Part shown: positions 33,207-44,983 of the stretch, piece after piece
Numbering within the stretch: the stretch's first letter is position 1
Layout: each line of letters begins with the position of its first letter
From: Lenzites betulinus
Taxonomy: Eukaryota > Basidiomycota > Agaricomycetes > Polyporales > Polyporaceae
NCBI GenBank assembly: GCA_022264855.1
Contig: JABYQU010000005.1
Location: forward strand, 1,140,047 to 1,204,046
DNA: 64,000 nt
Direction: 5' to 3'
The notes under the pieces: model-generated
What the model was told of the DNA's origin: nothing
The model's input: only the letters and a program-made list of their open reading frames with translations
The model's database searches: none
Program-made: the position numbers and the translations under genes

Positions 33207-34402
33207 GAGGCCAGACGACGTCGACGCTTCGCGTGCTATCTGATGTACTCGACTTGGAGGTACCGTGCTGCACCCGGCTCTAATTTATTTATACCCGCGG
33301 CATGTACTAGCCATTCCTTATCCCAGCCGTTCCTTTGCCTGTACTATGAACTAGATACTATATCTACATTTAGACCACGGTCGACAAATGGTACAATGCC
33401 AATGCCTTTGCGATGGTTATTGGATTGACTGTATACTGGGCGCCGCTGACTCAGATGACTGGTCGCCGTCCCCCGCACCATAAACTGATGCTGATCCTAC
33501 CGTCTAACAGGATGTGTTTTTGGTGCCGTATGCCAAGTGATGTCGCGCCGACTACACGAGCAGCGGTGCACCCCAGTCGAGGCCTTCCGCGACGATTCGC
33601 GGGATTTCCCTCTAATATGGCGAGAATCAGCCACGGTGTCGACCGCTAGGCAAATGAACACCGGCGTGCTATGGGTTTGTTTTGGTCTGTCAAGCGACGC
33701 GATTGGTAGCGTATGTACTGCTTGACGGGGTATGCGGCGCACGTTATCTAATAATAGCTACAGGTAGCTAGCACGATATAGCGCTCGCTCCATCGCTAGA
33801 TAAAATTTCTTTACTCTCTCACACTTTGACCCAGTCATCGACCAAAACATCCGTTGCAACGTATCAGGAAAATAAGACCCTTTTATCTATCACAGCACAG
33901 AACGATGTTCTCGCGCACACATCCATGTCATGAGCGGTAGACAGGTACCGCGAAGCTTATCACAAAGAGACATGTCTACAGCAACTAGGCACGGCGTATA
34001 GGCCTATCGTGTGTACAAACTCACTTCTAGTCTCTTCACGGTCAGCTAATTGATACCCAAACCGTTCATAATTCACACAGCACCTGAAGCCTCTTCTGCG
34101 CCCGCCCAGTACTTGCCTACATTTACACTCTGTAGCCCTGCCACATTAAACCTCACGTCGCCTCAGAAACGAGGTGCGAGCTAGGTAGTATGTTCATCGC
34201 CACCGGAACAGGCTTCTCTTCCTATTCTTCAGCCGCGAACCCTCCGAAAGCAGCCCATCCCGAAGATGATGGTCTCCCACACCGCGCCCTGCGCAGACCG
34301 CTGCTTGTCAGATCGATGGCACGCATGTGCACCCACCCGGGGCCCTAGGACTTAACGCGGACGTGCGAGCCATACATCAAATCCTCTTCGCAACCACTCC
34401 GC
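33207..34402. other. Intergenic
   Basis: AT-rich in the middle (33720-34200), with no recognisable gene on either strand. Confidence 0.4.
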
Positions 34403-36020
34403 ATGTTCCCCACCGGCTCCCCTCCTCTGCATCCGGGTATGCGTCTGCGTCTTCAAGCACGCCCGCCGTCGCTCCGCGCACTTTCCACCCTCGCCTCATT
34501 GGTTCTGCACTTGCCGCTGCTACCACAAACGCACGTCCACGCATCCCCCACCCCGCAGAACATCACCGTCGACGACACCCTCGGCAGCGCCGGCGCCGCG
34601 GGCGGGTACGCGCTCGTCTACGAGCCGCCCGGCGTCTGGAGCGCAGGGCAGAACTGCTCCGCGTGCGAGGCGACGCCGCACATCGACAGGGCGCAGGTGC
34701 GCGGCGGGACGTGGCACGACGTGAGCTACCTCGCGGACGCCCCCCCGCCCGCGCCCATCAGCGCCACGCTCACGTTCGACGGTCAGTACATGCCTCCCTG
34801 CTCGCGTGCCGCGCGTTGGGTATTCATGCATTCATGTTTTGGACGGGTGGCGCACATGTACAGGCACCGCGGTGTACGCGTACATGGTCCTCACGCGCGC
34901 GTTCGAGGACCCGAACGGGAACACGGACCTCGCGTTCCTCATCGACGGCGCGCCTGCGGGCGCGTTCGCGCTCCCCCCGGACGGGGACACGGCGTTCCGG
35001 TACGATGTGCCCGTGTATGCGAACGCGTCGCTCGTGCGCGGGACGCACACGTTCACGATCGTCGTGGGGCGGCCCGGGGGGATGAGTGCGCTTGCGTTGC
35101 TGGACTACGTCGTGTTTACGTGCGTGCAAGTTTGTGCTTTCGTATTCGGCTGTAGCGGATTTGGGCGCGCGGCTTATGGTCACGGTGGTGTTTACAGACA
35201 GGAAGTGGATCTGGACACTCCACCGAGTATGCCCCAGCAAACGGGCAGTGCACAACACCCTTCGAGCGCGAAGCCCGTCGTCGCGCTCTCCGTCACCCTC
35301 GGCCTCCTCGTGCTCTTCACAGCAGCCGCGTTCCTCTGGCTCTGGACGAAACGGCGCGCCCGGCCCTTGGCCGCACCAGGCGTCTCCCATGCTGCGCCTG
35401 CAGCCAAAGTCGATCTGGACGACGAGGAGCCCCACGCACGTATAGCACACGTCCTGCGCCCCCGCGCACAACCCGCGCAGCCCGACGCACACCTCCCCTA
35501 CCCCTACACCCTCCCGCGCCGGCCCTCAGCACCCTGGCCCCCGTTCACGCGCGCCGACTCGCCCCCAGGCTCGTCTGCGTCCGGCTTTACGTGGGTGCCG
35601 GAGCGGAGACAGTACGTCGCGACGAAGGGGACGCCGCGTGCCAGTGATCCTTCCCCGGGTCTACCGACATCCGCGATGTCCGTGTCTACGTCGACGGAGG
35701 TGGTGGCGGCAGGGCGGAAGGACACGTACGGCCTGCCGCCCATCTCGCAGCACGAGCCCAGCACGCTTGATTCGAACTCGCGTGACGGCGAGATGGCTAA
35801 CTCGGACGTGTACGTGCAGAGCCATGCAGCGGGTGGTGCGGTGTCGGTTTCGTCCGTGGCCGACGACGAGGCGGGCGTGGACGCAGCTCCGCACGTGGAC
35901 ACCGTCGAGTCGCGCCCTCGTGTTGTGGCGGAGGTGGAGGTGCATGATGCAGCTCCGGAGGCGCAGGACAGTGCGGAAAATGTCGATGACGGGCCACCGC
36001 CGTACGCGCCGCACGAGTGA
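34403..36020 (+). CDS. Beta-rich ectodomain single-pass membrane protein, PPPY tail (1)
   Basis: Exons 34403-34781, 34864-35119 and 35198-36020 give up to 485 residues; the Met at 34439 is an alternative start. Introns are 82 and 78 nt in phases 1 and 2. The middle exon is 256 nt, the same length as in both paralogues at 44 and 54.6 kb. After a signal peptide come Q-N-I-T-V-D-D-T, a C-S-A-C pair, G-G-T-W-H-D-V-S-Y, T-A-V-Y-A-Y and A-L-L-D-Y-V-V-F-T, a strand-rich module of about 180 residues widespread in Agaricomycetes and without known function. A TM segment at about 239-261 is followed by Lys/Arg and a long Ser/Pro/acidic tail ending D-D-G-P-P-P-Y-A-P-H-E. The tail converges on the CFEM TM-3 gene with only 156 bp between the stop codons. 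Confidence 0.8.
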
Positions 36021-36176
36021 TATGAGCGCCGTCTGGAGTTCCGCTGCATAGATCTCCTGATGTAGTTACGGGCCTTCGTAGGTGTACGATCAGCACGACG
36101 ATATACACTGTATCTACTGTATCTCCACCAGTACTCAGGTGACATCATAAACGGCAGTCCCTAACGTCCATCGTGT

Positions 36177-37931
36177 CTATGTACGAGGCGTATACGCCGG
36201 CAGCGGCTCTGAGCTATCATCCATATCGCTAGTGTCGCCCTCAGTCCCTGTTGCCGGCGGCGGCGTCGCAGCGAGGAACGTCAAGAACAGCTCTCGGAGC
36301 GGCGCCGGTATTCCCGCGAGGGTGGACTCGTCCGTCTCTGGGTCCGCGGAGGGAGGTACTAGTCCAGGGAGTGCGGGCAGCTCCCTGGCCGTCGTGGGCG
36401 GAGAAGACGGGACACGAGGAGATGGGGCTGCAGCCCGACGGACGAGGCGTTCGCGTTCGGGCACTCCAAGTCCCGGCGGAGGCGCCACGTAACCTCCGTG
36501 TAAGTCGAGGGATCCGGCTGGCGAGTACACTAATTGTGTGCCAGGACTCGCACGATGCTCATGGAGCGCTTCCTGCGGGTGCACTTTGGCATCAAGCACA
36601 CGATTCCGGGAGGGCAAGGGGCGATCCCTGGAGATCATATTCCTTGGGTCCGCTAGCACGTCGCTTTGGGAACATCTGCCGTCGTTCGCCAGCGTGCTGT
36701 AGCTTCGTCCGGGGGCGTCAGAGCCAGAGCCGAGCGGTGATATGGGCGAATGAGGATCGTCGGAGGGAGGTGACTCCAAGTCTGGGTTCGACACGTCATT
36801 TGCCCCATGCTCGTCGTGGCTAAAAGAAACGGCGGACCGGTCCTTGGCTGCGACCCCAGGGCTGTAGTCTCCCTCACGCCGGTACCGTGACGCATCCAAT
36901 GGAGAGAAGGGGGAGGGGGGACTGGTCACGGTACGCATAACCGCGGGTTGAATGGGCACCATTGACACTAAGATCCGTCGTCTCTTCAAGTTCCTCTTCA
37001 ACCGGCGGCAGAAGAGGAGCGCGGACATCACTGAGAAGATCACTCCTCCGACGACGGCGAGGCCGATGATGAGACTCCTCGGAGTGTGCGTGGCGGGATC
37101 GGACTCGGATGTGCGTGCGTCTGTGCTGTTACTATACATGGCAGTTGGTGGGGTCAGAGTACTGAGGCCGTCGATTGCGCTGACTGACGTCGCGCTGATA
37201 GGTGGACCAAGGGAAGTAGATGGAAGGAGGGTGCCGGATTGGCGGGTGCTCAGGATGGACTGCGTGGGTGGATCTGTCGTCTGCGGGAAGCTCGTAGGAT
37301 CCTCGGAGCCCCGCATGCGCGGCGTCGCAACTGATACTCGTGTAATAGGAGGGGTGGTTATGGTCTGCAGCGTGGAGGAGAGCATAGGTGAAGAAGAGTC
37401 TTGGAGGGTCGAGGTGATGCTACTGGCGCGAGGCGGCGTGTTCTGCACGCCAGTAGTTCCTGGTGATTCCGACACCACTGTCGACGGCGAGAGGGGCGAT
37501 GAAGGGGGCTGAGAAGTTGGCTGGATTGTCTGGGAGCCTATCCGCGCGACATATGGCCACAGGAAATAGTAGGTATACTTATTGTCAGCACACGATTCTC
37601 CTGCGAACCCGATGCACAGAGCGGCACTCACTCCGAAGGGGTAGGGATGTACAACGTGCAGCTTCATTATTGACCAGGTTGAAGAAGTCCTGGCTCGAGC
37701 ACAGCGCCTGCAAACACGCCGGGTCCTGCACAAACACCGGGGACTGCGAGCACGGGCAGACTTGCGCGCTGCAATGACACGGCAAAGGGTATCAGAGGCA
37801 CCATCGCACGGGCTATATGGAGAATACCGCACTCACATGGCAATGTTCATGTTGCCACACTCAGGCTGCGTGAAAATGTGAGTTGCGTCATCGCAGACGT
37901 ACTGACAATATTGCAGGGAAGGGAGAGTCAT
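36177..37931 (-). CDS. CFEM single-pass membrane protein (TM-3)
   Basis: Exons 37931-37837, 37768-37632 and 37537-36177 give 530 residues. Introns are 68 and 94 nt in phases 2 and 1; the second has a CTGAC branch point and a TAG acceptor. CFEM cysteines are at 9, 13, 25, 36, 38, 50, 55 and 71 (V-C-P-C-S-Q-S-P and A-C-L-Q-A-L-C). Again the domain begins at the N terminus with no signal peptide. A Ser/Thr/Pro stalk of about 150 residues leads to the TM at about 232-253 (L-I-I-G-L-A-V-V-G-G-V-I-F-S-V-M-S-A-L-L-F). The tail of about 275 residues has L-R-E-L-F-L-T-F-L-A-A-T, a weaker relative of the G-E-R-L-L-A-L-L motif, and ends S-E-P-L-P-A-Y-T-P-R-T. A CATATAAC box lies near 38051, about 120 nt upstream. 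Confidence 0.8.
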
Positions 37932-38515
37932 GGCGTGCAAGCTCTTTGTGAGTTAGGAGGATCACGAGAGGATCCTTGACGTGAGCGGGATGCGAGGTCG
38001 TTCGGACGCGCGGGTCATGGTAATGCGCTTGTCTGTGCGCCCGGTGGGTTATATGGAAAATGGGGTCCGGGTGCCCGGTACACGCCACAGCCTGAGCCGG
38101 GCAGTGCGCTCAGGCGGAGCGCGACTTTATCACCAGAATCCATCCCTGCGTAGTGTCAGCAATCACCATAAAGACACGGCTTGGAAGTCGTTGACGAGCA
38201 CTCACCATGGGGCGCCGTACCTAACGAAAGCGCATCTTGCAATGGAAGCTGCGGCGGTGCACGGCGCGCGCACCGTGTGTACTGCGCCAGCCGCCAATCC
38301 CCTCCGCCTGTCCACAGCACTCACACTCACGTAGTAACCGCACCTGTTCCAGCGCACGCTGCATATCCGAGGGCATGTCTCTGATCAACGCACGCGATTC
38401 CATTACTGCGTGCTTCCGATCTGTACACCGTGGGCGTCTTGTAAGCGTACGCCTGAGCACAGCGCTGCCCGACGCCAGCTCCGTCGTCCTTCGGAGCCCC
38501 GGCTTTTCCCATCTC
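37932..38515. other. Intergenic
   Basis: Promoter side of TM-3 and 3' side of TM-4. No further gene is supported; the 128-residue minus-strand frame here has no domain. Confidence 0.45.
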
Positions 38516-39116
38516 CTAGTAACCAACGAACGCGGCGTGCGCCGTCCCTTCAATCTGGATGGCACGCTGCGCGCGACGCCGACGATGGGCGTAGATAATC
38601 GATCCAACGACCAGGATCCCGAGCGCGATTGGGAACAGGAACACGGAAGACGTGTACGCGCCGCTCGGAGGAGCGAGCTGGTCCACTCCGTCGAAGGACG
38701 GCATGAGGCCCCGGCGGACGAGAGCTTCTCCGGTTTCCACGGGCACGTCGGTCGTTACGGTGGTCGGGACTAAATTGTGATGCCGCCAGCTATGTTAGCT
38801 CTTACTCGATATCATGCCATGAGCGGACAAGATGCTCACAGACACTGGGGCCGCACCGCGCGATTTCGGCTGTGACTATGGCGTCGAAGTCTGCTGGAGA
38901 GCATAGCGACTGGAGACAGTCGTTCTGCTTGATGGGGGATTCCGCGCAAGTGCAATCCCGAGCGCTGGGGTTTGCGGTTGTTAGAATAACACTGACAACA
39001 CAGAGAGAACGAGGAGCCGGGACTCACATAAAGTCCTCGCCCTGGGAGCACGTGGACGGGAAGAAGGACAGCCGCCCGACATGGTTACAGAAGTAGTCGC
39101 ATTCCGTGACTGACAT
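38516..39116 (-). CDS. CFEM single-pass membrane protein, short tail (TM-4)
   Basis: Exons 39116-39028, 38964-38840 and 38769-38516 give 155 residues, with introns of 63 and 70 nt in phases 2 and 1. CFEM cysteines are at 6, 10, 23, 34, 36, 46, 51 and 67: M-S-V-T-E-C-D-Y-F-C, G-R-L-S-F-F-P-S-T-C, R-D-C-T-C-A-E-S-P-I-K-Q-N. There is no signal peptide. Only about 40 residues separate CFEM and the TM segment (about 113-131, F-L-F-P-I-A-L-G-I-L-V-V-G-S-I-I-Y), followed by H-R-R-R-R and a tail of about 20 residues without LPxY. Transcription probably starts below a CATATAAAGG box (39275-39266). A 5' UTR intron (GTGCGT ... CTTAAC ... CCAG) ends two bases before the ATG, which supports this start. 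Closest relatives are TM-6 and TM-7. Confidence 0.78.
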
Positions 39117-39276
39117 GGCTGGAACAACATTGTTAAGGCTCGTGCTTTCAAAGCGAACGAGAGAATAACCAGAGACGCACCTAGTGTATACGAATTCAGT
39201 GGGACTCTTGAACACGTCGAGGGATGAAGAGTACAGAATGAGGACTGCGTTCACTGATGTTCCGTCCTTTATATGT

Positions 39277-39949
39277 GCAGGCTTGTTGTGCGCTCTAGAG
39301 AACGATTGAGTTCGCGCCGCGGTTCTACATCAGCTCATGACTGCCTGCGCAACGGCAGTTCGCGCCCGTAACGGGCAAGGACATGCTTCATACTATGAGT
39401 TTTCAGAGCAGGTGCGGTTCTAGACGTGAACGTTCCTGATCGACTAGCAGTTTGCATACTTCGCGCTGGCGATGTCATGAATGTCATCAGTGTATGCCAG
39501 AGGCGGTATCCGCGTTGTACGACGGAAACGCCCCGCGTGAGAGCGTGTTCGCCTGTGGTTCAACGTACATCAGCAGGTGCATACGCAGTAGATGATGTAG
39601 TAGACGCACCGTATATGAGTGGCTGATCCGGTAGTCAGCGCCAAGTGGTGTCTTAAACCCCGTTGCCTCAACCTCAAGTTGCAGAATGACGTGAAATTCA
39701 GGGGTCGAGGGTGTGGCATGATAGAAGTAAGGCGACTCGCAGTCCGGCGCAACTGCCGGCTACTTACGCAGATGATTTGTAGCACGTGGCAGCGTCGCGC
39801 CCATGTCACGAAAGGTGGAGTTGCAGCCCGGCGCAGATGCCCGACTGTTGATGGCAAAAGCTCTGCAATACATACCGCGTCGATCCTACACACAGTCAGA
39901 ACAAACGGGGCCAATGCATCGTTCACAGTCCCTCCTCTCGTGCCAACAT
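39277..39949. other. Intergenic
   Basis: Between TM-4 promoter and TM-5 3' end. No supported gene. Confidence 0.4.
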
Positions 39950-41544
39950 CTAGGCCGGGCTCCGCGGCGAGTACGCAGGGAGCGGTTCAGACCCCTCGTC
40001 GCTCACAGAACGCTCGCCCACGCCAACGCCAGACGGCGGCGCATTCGCCAGAAACGCGAGCAGACGCTCGCCGAGTGTCCAGGGCAGCACCACAACGCGC
40101 TCTTCGCCGCCCTGCTCTGTGTGTGGCGCAGGGTGGCTGATGACGATCCGCGGTTGGTGTGCGGGGGTTGCGGGCGGCGAGATGGGCGGTGGAGGCAGAG
40201 GCTGAATGAGGGGTGCTGGAGGTGGATCTATAGGGCAAAATTGCTGGCCGGTAGAGATATCCGGAGCGGTGGGTGGGGCAAGGACACATGGAGGAGCATG
40301 GAGCGTATCTAAGTCGGCCTTTTCGTCCCGTTGAGTCGGGGAAGCCGGCGAAGGACATTGCGGTACCTGTACTGCGCGATCGGAGGGTGCAGTGTCGCTC
40401 CGAGACGGACTCCCGTTGTCTGCCCGAGTGCTGTAGTCGTGGTCGATGACGTATATAACCTGCGAAGGCCGGGAATACACGCTGGCCGTGCGGGATGAAC
40501 CCTGGATGTATGGTCCGTCCGCTTCCGCTCCAAGCAGCGCATGGTCGTGAGCGGTGCAGGGAAGGTTTTTAGGATAGTCGAGCTCGTCTCGATACGCTTG
40601 TTCAGTCGAGGGTATCGGGGATATGGGTGTTACTGGGAGCGAGGGGAGGATTGCATCGGCACGGGATTGTCTTCTCCGGCGGAGCAGCAGTAGGCCTGCT
40701 ACGACCGCAATTAAGATACCTAAGATGATAGGGAGAACGATCTCGTCGCTCTTGAGGCGGTGCGGGGACGAGGAAGCGTTGCTGGCTGTAGCGCTACTCG
40801 CGGGTTGCGAGGACGTTCCGACGAGGCTGGTCATACGTGCCGAGGTGTCGGTGCTTGCGAGCGATGTGGTGCTGAACCAGGTACCGGAAAGAATGCTGCT
40901 GCGTAAAGATGGGGTCGGTTCGAGGGATGTGTTGGTCCCGCTGCCAGATCCATTGAGAGACTGGGTATTGTCTGACGGGCTCATAGGTTCAGAGACGGGC
41001 GCAGTGGATGTAGGCGAGAGAGTAGAGCTGCCCGGAAAGTCGTCCTTCGTGTTAGTCGCCGACCAAGATGTAGTAGCAACGCTGGGAGATGATGCAGACG
41101 AATTTGAGGAGGATTGCGAGAGAGAAGAGAAAGAAGGGGCTGAAGTCGGCTGAGATCTCAGCGAGTCTGCTGGTGTTGATGGAGCTTGTGCACGGTCAGT
41201 ACTGTACACGTAGAACAGTGCTCAAGTGCTCACCACCTCCCGTCGAGACTGACGCCCCGAAGCACCGGGCCTGTTCAGCATCAACCAGATCGGAGAACTC
41301 TGGTTGCGAACACATGCTCTGCAGACACGAGACATTCTGCACCAGGATCGGAGATTCAGAGCACGTACAAGATCTTGCCCTGCGGAAGAAGGTGCGTAAG
41401 CGAGGGGTCGGAAGAACAGCGACATGGGCGTGTTGCTTACATCGCTGCGCTTATGTCCCCGGTGTCGCATTTATCGGTTGCGTAGTGGTACGAATCAGTA
41501 GCGTTCCTGCAGCGGAAGTCGCACGGAAGGTCGGGTGTGGGCAT
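39950..41544 (-). CDS. CFEM single-pass membrane protein (TM-5)
   Basis: Exons 41544-41441, 41379-41234 and 41184-39950 give 494 residues, with introns of 61 and 49 nt in phases 2 and 1. CFEM cysteines are at 8, 12, 26, 39, 41, 53, 58 and 74, with S-C-T-C-S-E-S-P-I and C-L-Q-S-M-C. The domain starts at the N terminus. A Ser/Thr-rich stalk precedes the TM at about 231-251 (I-V-L-P-I-I-L-G-I-L-I-A-V-V-A-G-L-L-L-L), bordered by R-R-R-R. The tail contains V-V-V-L-P-W-T-L-G-E-R-L-L-A-F-L (about 447-462) and ends E-P-L-P-A-Y-S-P-R-S-P-A. This is the clearest intermediate between TM-1 (same LPW motif) and TM-3 (same P-L-P-A-Y end), which shows that the tails are one family. Confidence 0.8.
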
Positions 41545-41975
41545 CGCGCTGCGGGTCGTACTGCAAGATATGCGCCAGGTCGCGTACGTCCAGGGCGGCG
41601 AATATCCAGAGACCGATAGGTAGCGGCCAGATGCATGCGTGGCGATGTTGTCTTCGCTCTTTATCGTCGTCTTGAAGCTGCAATGGAAGGGTACCCAATA
41701 GGAGAACAGACCGCGTTGGACCAGCACACAAGGTTCAAACCGCATTGCGGTGTTCTGCAGGAACTAGGAGCTGAAACGAAACGAGCGGTGATATGCACGA
41801 TCCGTGACATGCACTATGCGATGTATCTGTCAGGACTGCGAGGGACGTGCACGCAGTAAACATTAGCCAGGTATCGCCCCGATGCTTTCTTGCCTTGGGC
41901 GTGCAGCGGACCACGCGACTGACAGCCTTCCGGTTGGGATAACACGTGAACCTGTTGATTAAGCGTCTGCAGAAA
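41545..41975. other. Intergenic
   Basis: Upstream of TM-5 the minus strand holds a hydrophobic frame near 41610 (I-W-P-L-P-I-G-L-W-I-F-A-A-L) that might be a signal-peptide exon, but I can find no convincing donor joining it to TM-5. Otherwise empty. Confidence 0.35.
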
Positions 41976-42656
41976 TTAATGACAGCCACACGTTTCAAAC
42001 GTTTCGCTGAATGCGATCTCTTCCAGCATCCTCGCCGCGTTGTCGCCCGTCGGCGACTTCGAGATAGCGTGGTCTTCGATCCGAGCGGCATGCAGGGCAC
42101 GTCGACGGCGGTAGACACGGACAGCAGCCCCGAGAGCAAGAAGCACGAGAATTAGCGGGACAAGGATGAAGAGCGACGTGGTGTGGCCGTCCGTAGATGG
42201 GAGCAGGCCTTCTCCGAGGGACAATGAAGCGCCCCTGCGTACGATCGAGTCTACGCTTCCAGCGGCGCTCGGTACTGTGAGGAAGCGTTAATAGCTTCCG
42301 GATACCGCAACACTAGGTACTCGGGATCTAACAGTAATATTCACCTGAGCCTGAGCCGCATCGAGCCTCTTCTGCAGCGACGAGGGCAGCGAACTGCTGC
42401 GGCGTGCATACGGACTGCATACAGGATGGATTCTGCTTGATCGGGGCCTCCGCGCAGGTACAATCTGCGGCGCTGGAGAGGGTTCCGTCAGCTAGAGGTC
42501 CGCGTGTGGAAGCACCAGTCACCAGGCAAGAAGCGGTCGCGGGGGGGAATAAGATGATACTCACAATAGCTGTTCCGCCGTGCCGCATGAGGAAGGGAAG
42601 ACGGACAGGCGGCCCGTGTGCTCGCAGAAGAAGTCGCATTCGGGGAAGGCTGACAT
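41976..42656 (-). CDS. CFEM single-pass membrane protein, short tail (TM-6)
   Basis: Exons 42656-42565, 42472-42345 and 42274-41976 give 172 residues, with introns of 92 and 70 nt in phases 2 and 1. CFEM cysteines are at 7, 11, 24, 35, 37, 48, 53 and 69 (A-D-C-T-C-A-E-A-P-I-K-Q-N-P-S-C). There is no signal peptide. The TM at about 107-126 (F-I-L-V-P-L-I-L-V-L-L-A-L-G-A-A-V) is followed by R-V-Y-R-R-R-R and a tail of about 45 residues without LPxY. A CATAAAAGGG box lies near 42790, and a possible 5' UTR intron (GTACGA ... CGCCAG) ends shortly before the ATG. The gene sits at the left edge of the segmental duplication; its duplicate is TM-7. Confidence 0.78.
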
Positions 42657-44077
42657 CGTCGCGGGTGTAGATAATAGCTGGCGAGGCGGCGGTCAGTGTG
42701 CTAAAACACGGGCGCAAGCTGGTAGAAACTCGTACCTGTGAAACACGCTCGGACAACTGCATCACCTACTGCGAGTAGTACCTACCCTTTTATGCTTCAT
42801 CGTGCGCTACAACGACGAGTCTCTTCGAACGCCAAACGGGGATGTGTGAGACAATGAACGAGTTCCTCAGCAACCGGCGTAGTAGGAGCTCCGTCCGCAC
42901 GAGAGCGAGGACGACACGTCCGGCCAGGCAAAGCGTCGGCCGTGCGCGTACCGTTGGATGCATCACCGAGTGTGCGCATTCAACGAGAGCAAGGCAAAGT
43001 ATAAAGTCATCCCGGCATACGGCACCTCGCTCCGTGAGAGCGCAGCTGGAGCCCGCATGAGAGCGGAATTGAATTCCATCGACCTTTGTGACAGCAGAGG
43101 CCTCCTTCGCAGGTTCTTGCAGGGGCCATCCGTGATGATGGAGGATCAGAAACGCAGGCAGCGTCGTAGATCTGGCAAGTACAGACGTTATTCGGGGCCA
43201 GAGTCCGAGAGGCTGCAAGTGCCTGGCTGGCGCGAGGTTTGACTATATATGTTGTGACCGCTAAGTGACCAGCTGCACACGTCGCTGCGTCACACTCATG
43301 CAGCTCAGTGGCAGGCGGCGGCGGCGTGAGATACTCCACGACGATGCTGTCATCCGACTGGGCCCGCGAGCATTCCATGACGTAGCTCTATTTGCAAGGA
43401 GAGAGTGGGTGCATATGTCTCGACTGCGTACGCAGGCCTCTCGGTCCTGCGACCCAACACCGCCGGACTACCAAACTCATGGAGATCTACCTCGTGCCAC
43501 GGCCATCACACTCCCAATGAATGGCGGCGTGCATTAATAAGTCCTGAGATGGCACAGGAAACTGCCTGTGATCAAAGAACCCAGAGGATGCAAGGCCGTC
43601 GCGCCGACATGGCAGTTCCCCAGGAACGACACGCGCGGTATGTCTTCTTCCTGATCCTACTCGTCTTTACTCACTTCTGCGATTGCCCAGGACGTCCTGC
43701 AACGGCGCATCTGCTAAGCCATCGATGAGAGCAACGCGCTTTCTGGTCTTGCGGACATGTCACTTGCTTGTAGAAATCCCCGAACCTGTGTCGAATCTAG
43801 CTGACGGCGATGACCGTGATCGGGCACAAAAGGCAGCAGTGGATTCCCAAACGGCACTAACGAGGTTGTCGCGACTCGGGCGTTCTTATCCCCAGCTGAT
43901 CCCGCCTCCCCGAATGCATACGCCAACTCTCCCACCGCATGCGCACTGGGCAGATTGCTGCTGTCGTCCAGCTGATGATGGACGTGTTCCTGATTTGCCG
44001 CTCCCCCGGGCTCGTTAAAACCGTCTCTTGCGCCTGCACGCGCCCTCGGTATCGCGCATGGCCGACCCCAGGCCGCC
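42657..44077. other. Intergenic, divergent promoter region
   Basis: Lies between the minus-strand TM-6 and plus-strand PPPY gene. Two open minus-strand frames (42790-43218 and 43007-43378) persist in the duplicate but have no domain. A TATATA box lies near 43247. The empty insertion site of the 1.07-kb TIR element is at about 44018-44020. Confidence 0.45.
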
Positions 44078-44951
44078 ATGCTCTCTGCACTCCCCGCTTC
44101 GCCATCGCGCTTCCTCGCTGCTCTGATCATCGCGCTCCTGCAGCTGCCCCTCGCGCAGTCCGCGACTACTCTGCAGAACGTCACGGTCGATGATACGGAG
44201 GGGAGCACCACGGGCGGGTTCGAGGTCGTCTACGCGCCGCCGGGTGTGTGGAGTCTGGGGCAGAGCTGCACGACGTGCGAGGCGGGCGTCGACAAGAGTA
44301 GGGCCCTGGACGGGACCTGGCACGATGTGAGTTATATCTCGGACAACCCGCCGCCCGCCCCGATCACTGCGACGCTGCAATTCGAAGGTACGTCCGATGC
44401 ACATGCTAGGTGAGGCTGCCCCAGATGGCTGAGGGCCGACTAGGCGTTGCCGTGTATGCGTACTGTATCATCACACGCGCGTTCTCAGACCCGAACGGGA
44501 ACTACGACATGTCCTTCCAAATCGACGGCAAGGATGCGGCCACGTTCGAGCTGGCCCCCAACGGCAGCACAACGTACCAGTACAACGTCCCGGTGTTCGC
44601 GAGCGGGCCCCTTTCGTCCGGGACGCACACCCTTACAATGACGGTCGGACACGCGGGCGGGAACTCGTCGCTTGCGCTTCTGGACTACTTTGTGTTCACG
44701 TACGTATATCTCTGGTTCTACCCCGAGAGCGGTCGACTGATGGTACTGCAGTCAAGAAGTGACCACCACCGCTTCCTCTACGCCCCTTTCCTCCTCCACT
44801 CCCTCGCCCGCGTCTTCTCCTCTCCCTCCTCCATCCGCTCCTTCACTCTCCTCCTCCCTCCCCACCTCGCCAGGCACAGCCGCGCCCGCCCAATCCAGCG
44901 CGCCACCGCACAGCACATCGCCCAAGATCATCGGCCTCGCCGTCGCCATCC

Positions 44952-44983
<32 letters not shown>

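Noticed and set aside
41580..41650. Signal-peptide exon for TM-5
   Set aside because: Hydrophobic frame present but no acceptable donor and phase to join it to the CFEM exon.
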